In this document: positions 1 through 4,361 of the stretch, one piece after another | How positions within the stretch are numbered: the stretch's first letter is position 1 | Layout of the letters: each line of letters begins with the position of its first letter | Assembly: GCA_003266075.1 (NCBI GenBank) | Contig: MUZZ01000170.1 | Location: 1,120-6,803, forward strand | Length of the DNA stretch: 5,684 nt | Reading direction: 5' to 3' | Source of the DNA: Methanosphaera sp. rholeuAM74 | Lineage (GTDB): Archaea > Methanobacteriota > Methanobacteria > Methanobacteriales > Methanobacteriaceae | Translations under genes and position numbers: made by a program | The notes under the pieces: model-generated | The model's input: the letters and a program-made list of their open reading frames with translations, nothing else | What the model was told of the DNA's origin: nothing | The model's database searches: none

Positions 1-569
1 ATATCTGGGTTAATTTTATGGATGTCGTTGACCATCTTATCTGCGTCAGCTCCAACAGCATCTGCTAGGTCTACCTTGTTAACTATCGCCATATCCGCTG
101 TCTTAAATATCATAGGATGTTTCTCGGCAGTATCGTCTCCTTCAGTTACGCTGATAATGACTGTTCTGATATGTGCACCTAAATTGAAGTCTGCAGGACA
201 TATAAGGTTTCCCACATTCTCAATAAAGAGTATTGACGTGTCATCTAGTGGAACATCATCGAGTGCGTGTTTAACGAGGTGTGCATCTAGGTGACATTCC
301 TTACCAGTATTCAATCCTTTCACGGGAACGTTTTTGTTTTCTATCCTTTTTGCATCATATTTACTCAGTATGTCTCCAGCAATTACGGATATGTTTTCAT
401 CCATTTCATCAATTAATCTTTCAAGTAGGGATGTTTTACCAGAACCTACAGCACCAACCAAATCTACTGAGAATACATTCTTTTCATCTAATTTTTTTCT
501 ATTACCGTAAGCTAATTCATCATTTGCCTGTATCAAATCTTGCTCAACTTCTATACTAACATTATGCAT
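1..569 (-). CDS. hypB: HypB, hydrogenase nickel incorporation GTPase (3' end cut by window edge)
   Basis: HypB is a cytoplasmic SIMIBI-class GTPase that works with HypA to deliver nickel to the large subunit of [NiFe] hydrogenases. The visible 189 residues show the P-loop GAVGSGKT (39-46), a conserved Cys92-His93 in the context TGKECHLDAH, the ENVGNLICP block (117-125) with Cys124, TEGDD (142-146) and the guanine-specificity motif NKVD (164-167). Cys92, His93 and Cys124 fit the metal site at the dimer interface known for archaeal HypB. There is no His-rich N-terminal nickel-storage stretch, as is usual for archaeal forms. Family members are about 215-220 residues, so roughly 30 C-terminal residues lie beyond base 1. 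The ATG at 569 is preferred because AGAGG at 576-580 sits 6 nt upstream; an in-frame ATG at 575 abuts that motif with no spacer. The start overlaps the end of hypA, which suggests coupled translation. Confidence 0.95.
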   Translation of the reverse strand, partial: MHNVSIEVEQDLIQANDELAYGNRKKLDEKNVFSVDLVGAVGSGKTSLLERLIDEMDENISVIAGDILSKYDAKRIENKNVPVKGLNTGKECHLDAHLVKHALDDVPLDDTSILFIENVGNLICPADFNLGAHIRTVIISVTEGDDTAEKHPMIFKTADMAIVNKVDLADAVGADADKMVNDIHKINPD

Positions 570-945
570 CTTCATCCTCTCTTTCAATTTTAATGGTTTT
601 AATATTACATTCTTGTCCTTGAATAATATGCACGTTAGTTTTATCACATTTTGGACATTTTGCTACTGCCATTAAATGGTCCATATTTTCTTCAGTTCTG
701 GTTTCTCCCTTAAATCCACAACTCTCGCATTCAATTTCTATTGGAATCATGTTGATAATTATTTCAGCCTCTTCTAGGATGGTGTCCTTTCTTAGTATGT
801 CTATCATGAATCTTAGTTGTTCAGGATTTAGCATAGTCATTTCACCAATCTCTAGGACGGCTTCAGTAACCTTCAAAGCATTATTGGTCTTTGCAGTAGT
901 TAGTATAGCATCTACCATACTGTTTGCCATAGATAATTCGTGCAT
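562..945 (-). CDS. hypA: HypA, hydrogenase maturation nickel metallochaperone
   Basis: HypA binds nickel through its N-terminal MHE motif and passes it, with HypB, to the [NiFe] hydrogenase precursor; it also carries a structural zinc site. At 127 residues it is slightly longer than the usual 113-120. It begins MHELSMA, with nickel ligand His2 right after the start, which fixes the start codon. The zinc site is two CxxC pairs, Cys73/Cys76 and Cys97/Cys100, with 20 residues between pairs, so the long insertion seen in some Thermococcales HypA is absent. The C-terminal block GQECNIKTIKIE matches the family ending (GxELxIKSIEVE), except that Cys113 stands where Leu is usual; that is a fifth cysteine, and whether it matters is unknown. 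GGAG at 954-957 lies 8 nt upstream of the ATG. It is the first gene of the hypA-hypB unit, with the promoter expected in the spacer to its right. Confidence 0.96.
   Translation of the reverse strand: MHELSMANSMVDAILTTAKTNNALKVTEAVLEIGEMTMLNPEQLRFMIDILRKDTILEEAEIIINMIPIEIECESCGFKGETRTEENMDHLMAVAKCPKCDKTNVHIIQGQECNIKTIKIEREDEDA
576..580 (-). promoter_or_regulatory. hypB ribosome binding site inside the end of hypA
   Basis: On the minus strand AGAGG lies within the last hypA codons, 6 nt before the hypB ATG at 569. It favours that ATG over the in-frame ATG at 575, which would directly touch the motif. The hypA stop (562-564) and hypB start (567-569) share an 8-nt overlap, ATGCATAA, so terminating ribosomes can reinitiate. 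Confidence 0.6.
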
Positions 946-990
946 TATTTTAGCTCCACTATTTTTTGTGTTATTTATACTTTCAGTCTA

Positions 991-1003
991 TATTAATATA
1001 TTT
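991..1003 (-). promoter_or_regulatory. Candidate TATA box of the hypA-hypB unit
   Basis: Read on the minus strand this is AAATATATTAATA, a good archaeal TATA-like element. Transcription would start about 25 nt downstream, near 970, giving a leader of roughly 25 nt that includes the GGAG ribosome site at 954-957. A second TATA-like sequence, AGTATAAATA (972-981), lies closer and would give an almost leaderless mRNA, so it is less favoured. In such AT-rich DNA both are weak calls. Confidence 0.4.
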
Positions 1004-1183
1004 GTATCTACTATACTATTACTTTTTCATTTTTTTCTAATTTGAATAATTATTATTTCATAAAACCCTTTTTTAACTTAACAAGTATGGGAATATGATT
1101 AAAAACAATTATCAGTCCAATTTATTGTTATGAAATCAGTTAAGGATAAATTTCCATCCATAATTTCTTGTTAAGAGTTAATA

Positions 1184-1209
1184 TACTTTTTTGACAAAAG
1201 TAAACTTTT
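1184..1209. repeat. Two overlapping dyads upstream of the prs promoter
   Basis: TACTTTT (1184-1190) is the reverse complement of AAAAGTA (1196-1202), separated by 5 nt. AAAAGT (1196-1201) is also complementary to ACTTTT (1204-1209), separated by 2 nt. The central arm can therefore pair with either flank. The block ends about 18 bp before the proposed prs TATA box, a position where archaeal activators or repressors could bind. The function is inferred only, and short AT-rich dyads can arise by chance. Confidence 0.35.
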
Positions 1210-1227
1210 AATTCTATAAAGACAATA

Positions 1228-1237
1228 TTATATATTA
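1228..1237 (+). promoter_or_regulatory. Candidate TATA box of prs
   Basis: TTATATATTA, preceded by the purine-rich AAAGACAA that could serve as a BRE, fits an archaeal core promoter. A start about 25 nt downstream (roughly 1255-1262) would leave a leader of about 40 nt with the AGGAGA ribosome site. Another TATA-like sequence, TCTATAAAG, lies a few bases upstream, so the exact box is uncertain. Confidence 0.45.
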
Positions 1238-1284
1238 ACGTGTATGTCATATGATAAAAGCGTTTTTTAGTAAATAGTATTTAT

Positions 1285-1290
1285 AGGAGA
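1285..1290 (+). promoter_or_regulatory. prs ribosome binding site (supports the TTG start)
   Basis: AGGAGA lies 10 nt before the TTG at 1301. An in-frame TAA (1298-1300) directly precedes the TTG, so no earlier start is possible. The next residues, IIGGSASQ, are the expected N-terminus of archaeal PRPP synthases. Together these make TTG the initiation codon. Confidence 0.75.
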
Positions 1291-1300
1291 GAAGAACTAA

Positions 1301-2176
1301 TTGATAATTGGTGGATCAGCATCTCAAGCATTAGCATCTGAGGTCGCAAAAGAATTGAACGATAAATTATGCACTGTTGAAACAAGGAAGTTTCCTGATG
1401 GTGAACGATATTTCAGGATAAAAGACAACATTCCATGTGATGAAAAAGTCTGTGTAATCCAATCTACTGGATACCCACAAGACGAGAATATGATGGAATT
1501 ATTCTTCATCTTGGACACGTTAAGTGATATGGGTGTTGAGGAGATTACAGTAATCTCACCATACCTGGGTTACAGTAGGCAGGAAAGACGTTTCAAGGAC
1601 TATGAATGCATATCAGCCAAGGCAACATCTAGATTAATACAGTCCATGAACGTTAAATCATTAATATCAGTTAATTTGCATGAAGAAAGTATATGTGACT
1701 TATATGATATTCCAGTATACAATCTTTCAGCAATGCCTGCAATAGCAGACTACATCAGTAAAATGGGCTTCGACGATAAACCAGTAATACTAGCACCAGA
1801 TAAGGGTGCACAAAACTTTGCAAAGGAAATAGCGGAGATATTGGATACAGATTATGATTATCTCGAAAAGGTCAGACTATCACCAGAAGTAGTTGAAACA
1901 AAGACCAAAAACATATCTGTGGATGACAGGGCTGTTGTAATAATTGATGACATAATAAGTACTGGTGGAACAATAGTAAATGCAATAGAGATACTTAAAA
2001 ATCAGGGGGCAACATCAGTAAACGTATTTTGTGTACATCCAGTACTGGTTAATGATGCTGTACTTAAAATCAATGCTGCAGGTGCAGATACTCTTAAGGC
2101 AACAAATACGCTAAACAATGAGGTAGCAGTAATCAGTATTGCCAAAACACTTGCCGATAAAATCCGTCAATTATAG
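1301..2176 (+). CDS. prs: Ribose-phosphate pyrophosphokinase (PRPP synthase)
   Basis: This cytoplasmic enzyme transfers pyrophosphate from ATP to ribose 5-phosphate, giving PRPP and AMP. PRPP feeds purine, pyrimidine, histidine, tryptophan and NAD synthesis. The 291 residues match the usual archaeal length (about 285). Visible motifs, in order: the N-terminal IIGGSASQ; FPDGE (32-36), which contacts ATP; YSRQERRF (91-98); His127 in NLHEES; APDKGA (165-170); Lys190 and Arg192 in EKVRLSP, the catalytic flexible-loop KxR; and the PRPP-binding loop DDIISTGGT (216-224). No key residue appears missing. It is a single gene facing away from hypA-hypB and converging on the helicase gene 41 nt downstream. 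The TTG start may moderate expression. Whether it is regulated allosterically by phosphate and ADP, like the bacterial class I enzyme, cannot be read from the sequence. Confidence 0.97.
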   Translation: MIIGGSASQALASEVAKELNDKLCTVETRKFPDGERYFRIKDNIPCDEKVCVIQSTGYPQDENMMELFFILDTLSDMGVEEITVISPYLGYSRQERRFKDYECISAKATSRLIQSMNVKSLISVNLHEESICDLYDIPVYNLSAMPAIADYISKMGFDDKPVILAPDKGAQNFAKEIAEILDTDYDYLEKVRLSPEVVETKTKNISVDDRAVVIIDDIISTGGTIVNAIEILKNQGATSVNVFCVHPVLVNDAVLKINAAGADTLKATNTLNNEVAVISIAKTLADKIRQL

Positions 2177-2217
2177 TTAAGTTTTAAAAAAAATAGGATT
2201 GGGTAGTAGGGTGATGA
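2177..2217 (-). terminator. Convergent spacer with T8 tract, likely helicase terminator
   Basis: Only 41 nt separate the stops of prs and the helicase gene. On the minus strand an uninterrupted T8 (2186-2193) follows the helicase stop by about 25 nt, typical of archaeal oligo-T termination. On the plus strand only TTTT (2182-2185) follows prs, so prs transcripts may read into the antisense side of the helicase tail. I see no stable hairpin. Confidence 0.5.
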
Positions 2218-4122
2218 TTAGTAGTCGTAATCATCTCTATGAGAATTATAACTACTGTCTTGATAATCGTTGTAGTTATCATTTCTATGTGGATTAAAAT
2301 TCTTTGAAGCCCTATTATCATAGCGTCTATTTTTATTGTAGTTATTGCTGTACTGGTAGTCCTTTGGTTTGTAGTTACTGTTTTTATTGTAGTTGTTATT
2401 GTTTTTATTAAAATTGTTGTTAGTTTTGTTGTAGTTTTTGTTGTTATTGTTGTATTTAGGGTTGTACCTTTTATTGTATTGCTTTTTATTGTTGTTGTAA
2501 TTCTTTTTATTGTACTGTTTTTTAGGTTTGTTATTTGATGCTTCCTTGTCTCTTGGTCTTGCTGGTTCGATGTGGGCTCTTTTGTTGTCTATGTATGTTT
2601 CACCCATAAACCTGTAGAAGTCAGATGCATTAGCATTAGGTATTTCTACAAATGAGAAGTTGTCAAATATGTCTATGCTTCCGATTTGATGTCCATTTAA
2701 CCCAGTTTTTTCATGTATTGAATTAATCAGTACGGATACTGTGATGTCCTGGTTTCTTCCCACGCTAACAAAGAATCTTACAAATCCCTCACGAGCTTCA
2801 GTATCACCAAATTCCTCTTCAATATATGCATTGTCATTTATTATTTCTTTTAGTAGGGTTGCAGCTATGTCAATTGAATTATAGTCTTCTTCCATCAATT
2901 TCTCTATTATGTATATCTCTTTGGATATATCCTCAGTATTTATCTTGGTTTTGAGTTTCTCGATGAAGTTATCCTTTTTAACCTCTTCCACATCGCTTAC
3001 TGATGGGATGGGTGCTTGTTCTATTTTTGTTTGAGCATATTTTTGTATGTCTCTTAGTTGATATATTTCTCTTCCAGATACGAAACTGTATGCCTTACCA
3101 CTTTTTCCTGCACGTCCCGTACGTCCTATACGGTGTACGTAGTATTCATTGTCGTTTGGTATGTCGAAGTTAAATACTGCTTCAACTCCCTCCACATCTA
3201 TTCCTCTTGCGGCAACGTCTGTGGCTACTAGTATGTCGATGCTTCCGGTTTTAAATTTATTCATAACTTTGTCACGTTGATTCTGTGTGAGATCTCCATG
3301 TAGTCCATCAGCAAGGTAACCCCTGATTTGTAGGTGACTTACCAGTTTATCTACTTTTCTTTTGGTGTTACAGAATACTAATGATAAATCGAAGTTTTTT
3401 AAGTCTAAAATTCTTGACAAGAGTTCTACTTTCATGTCTTCTTTTACTTCGAAGTATTTCTGTTCAACGTCTGGGGTGGTTAGTTCATGCTGTGTTACTT
3501 TAACTATTTCTGGGTTGTTCTGGTATCTGCGTGACATTTGAAGGATTTCATCTGGGAGTGTTGCAGAAAATAGTAGGAATTGTCTCTCATATGGGATGTC
3601 CTCTAAAATGTATTCTATATCTTCTCTAAAACCCATGTCCAGCATTTCATCTGCTTCATCTAATATGACGGTTTTAATGTTGCTTAAATCAATGGTTTTT
3701 CTATCTATGTGATCCATTACCCTACCTGGTGTCCCAATTATCACTTGGACTCCATTTTCCAGTGCTTTAATTTGTCTGTCTATTGGTTGTCCACCATAGA
3801 CTGGTAGTACATTGATTTTTGGGAGGTATGTGGATAGTTTTCTCAGTTCTTCTGCTACTTGTATGGCTAATTCACGGGTTGGACATAATATTATGGCTTG
3901 TAACCTGTTGTCATCGTTATTTAAATTTTCTAGTAATGGTATTCCAAATGCAGCAGTTTTTCCGGTTCCAGTTTGTGCTTGCCCTGTCACGTCTTTATGG
4001 GCTAAAATCTTCGGTATTGCTAGTGATTGTATAGGTGTGGCTTCTTCAAATCCCATATCTTCTACGGCTTTTCTTATTTCAGGAGATATATTTAAGTTTT
4101 CAAAATCTAATTTTTGCATCAT
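2218..4122 (-). CDS. deaD: DEAD-box RNA helicase, DeaD/CsdA-like, with Asn/Tyr/Lys-rich tail
   Basis: This is an ATP-dependent RNA-unwinding protein; relatives act in ribosome assembly, RNA decay and cold adaptation. The 634 residues contain the Q motif region (GFEEATPIQ, 24-32), motif I AQTGTGKT (49-56), Ia PTRELA (81-86), Ib TPGR (131-134), II DEAD (155-158), III SAT (186-188), V near TDVAARGID (301-309) and VI HRIGRTGR (330-337). After a charged linker comes a DbpA/DeaD-type RNA-binding domain at about 446-522 (VRFFVSVGRNQD, then IGSIDIFDNFSFVEIP). Residues 531-634 form a low-complexity tail with 36 Asn, 17 Tyr, 17 Lys and 6 Arg, very probably disordered, in the place where bacterial relatives often carry Arg/Gly-rich or basic tails. 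Two ATGs stand side by side (4122 and 4119); GGAG at 4130-4133 is 7 nt from the first, which I chose. It follows lon on the same strand but behind a terminator, so it likely has its own promoter. The family call is firm; the deaD symbol and cold role are inference. Confidence 0.95.
   Translation of the reverse strand: MMQKLDFENLNISPEIRKAVEDMGFEEATPIQSLAIPKILAHKDVTGQAQTGTGKTAAFGIPLLENLNNDDNRLQAIILCPTRELAIQVAEELRKLSTYLPKINVLPVYGGQPIDRQIKALENGVQVIIGTPGRVMDHIDRKTIDLSNIKTVILDEADEMLDMGFREDIEYILEDIPYERQFLLFSATLPDEILQMSRRYQNNPEIVKVTQHELTTPDVEQKYFEVKEDMKVELLSRILDLKNFDLSLVFCNTKRKVDKLVSHLQIRGYLADGLHGDLTQNQRDKVMNKFKTGSIDILVATDVAARGIDVEGVEAVFNFDIPNDNEYYVHRIGRTGRAGKSGKAYSFVSGREIYQLRDIQKYAQTKIEQAPIPSVSDVEEVKKDNFIEKLKTKINTEDISKEIYIIEKLMEEDYNSIDIAATLLKEIINDNAYIEEEFGDTEAREGFVRFFVSVGRNQDITVSVLINSIHEKTGLNGHQIGSIDIFDNFSFVEIPNANASDFYRFMGETYIDNKRAHIEPARPRDKEASNNKPKKQYNKKNYNNNKKQYNKRYNPKYNNNNKNYNKTNNNFNKNNNNYNKNSNYKPKDYQYSNNYNKNRRYDNRASKNFNPHRNDNYNDYQDSSYNSHRDDYDY
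2221..2532 (-). repeat. Low-complexity coding DNA for the Asn/Tyr/Lys-rich helicase tail
   Basis: This stretch, from codon 531 to the last codon, is dominated by AAY and AAR codons on the coding strand, seen on the plus strand as recurring TTTTTATTG, TTGTTGTAG and TTGTTATTG units. The units are imperfect and AAC alternates with AAT, so it is a degenerate repeat and not a pure microsatellite. It remains in frame to the stop and is part of the gene. Slippage during replication could change the tail length between strains. Confidence 0.6.
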
Positions 4123-4159
4123 TGTCAGTCTCCGTTTTTAAATATTTTACTTGTTTGAT

Positions 4160-4225
4160 TATTATCTGTTAATACTGGCGTATTGCTTATTATAATATTG
4201 GGATGTTTATCTAATATTATCTGTT
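4160..4225. repeat. 11-bp direct repeat upstream of the helicase gene
   Basis: TATTATCTGTT occurs at 4160-4170 and again at 4215-4225, 55 bp apart (minus strand AACAGATAATA). Both copies lie between the lon terminator and the helicase start. One is close to the transcription start expected from the TATA-like sequence at 4187-4194 and the other lies upstream of it, so they could be paired protein-binding sites. Chance occurrence in AT-rich DNA is not excluded. Confidence 0.4.
4187..4194 (-). promoter_or_regulatory. Candidate TATA box of the helicase gene (proximal)
   Basis: The minus strand reads TATAATAA within CAATATTATAATAAGC. Initiation about 25 nt downstream (near 4165) would give a leader of about 43 nt. 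A rival TATA-like element, TATAAAT at 4273-4279, would give a leader of about 130 nt. The sequence alone does not decide between them. Confidence 0.35.
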
Positions 4226-4241
4226 TTTCATTCGACTACAT

Positions 4242-4277
4242 TAAATTGTTAACATATTTTTGGCTTTTAACAATTTA
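4242..4277. repeat. 11-bp inverted repeat in the lon-helicase spacer
   Basis: TAAATTGTTAA (4242-4252) and TTAACAATTTA (4267-4277) are perfect reverse complements around a 14-nt spacer. The repeat overlaps the distal TATA-like element (4273-4279, minus strand) and extends to where its transcription start would fall, the classic place for a repressor operator. If transcribed instead, it would fold as a weak A-U hairpin in the helicase leader. It is not followed by a T tract on the minus strand, so it is unlikely to be a terminator. Confidence 0.45.
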
Positions 4278-4325
4278 TACATATCCATATTTGAATGAAA
4301 TACTATTTATTACTTTCCGTAATTT

Positions 4326-4361
4326 AAAAAAAAGAAAAAAAAGAAGATAATTGTTATCTTC
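4326..4361 (-). terminator. Intrinsic-type terminator of lon
   Basis: On the minus strand GAAGATAA (4354-4361) and TTATCTTC (4343-4350) form an 8-bp stem with a 3-nt loop, followed at once by T8-C-T8 (4326-4342). The stem begins at the base next to the lon stop codon (4362-4364), so the terminator has no spacer. It should separate lon transcription from the helicase gene downstream. Confidence 0.8.

Larger units (their letters stand above)
946..1300. other. Divergent hypA-prs intergenic region, no gene seen
   Basis: These 355 bases are strongly AT-rich. I see no tRNA or other GC-raised structured RNA and no convincing coding frame; the open frame running antisense through hypA into this spacer is hydrophobic, as translated AT-rich sequence tends to be. 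The spacer should carry both divergent promoters, and TATA-like sequences occur near each gene. It also holds small dyads: TACTTTT/AAAAGTA and AAAAGT/ACTTTT at 1184-1209, a palindrome AATAATTATT at 1045-1054, and a 9-bp inverted pair CTTAACAAG (1077-1085) and CTTGTTAAG (1167-1175). Confidence 0.7.

Noticed and set aside
22..294. Plus-strand open frames across 22-559
   Set aside because: They are antisense to hypB, whose motifs (P-loop, Cys92-His93, NKVD) are clear on the minus strand; they show no ribosome site or family motif.
749..1045. Plus-strand open frame with a hydrophobic end, like a small membrane protein
   Set aside because: Most of it is antisense to hypA, and the hydrophobic end is simply AT-rich spacer translated to Leu/Ile/Phe.
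1045..1054. Palindrome AATAATTATT in the hypA-prs spacer
   Set aside because: Short and pure A/T, common by chance in DNA of this composition.
1130..1174. 14-codon plus-strand mini-ORF (MKSVKDKFPSIISC) upstream of prs
   Set aside because: No ribosome binding site, and it lies upstream of the proposed transcription start; its length is expected by chance.
3812..4141. Plus-strand open frames inside the helicase region
   Set aside because: Antisense shadows of the conserved helicase core; Cys/Ser/Val-rich and without motifs.
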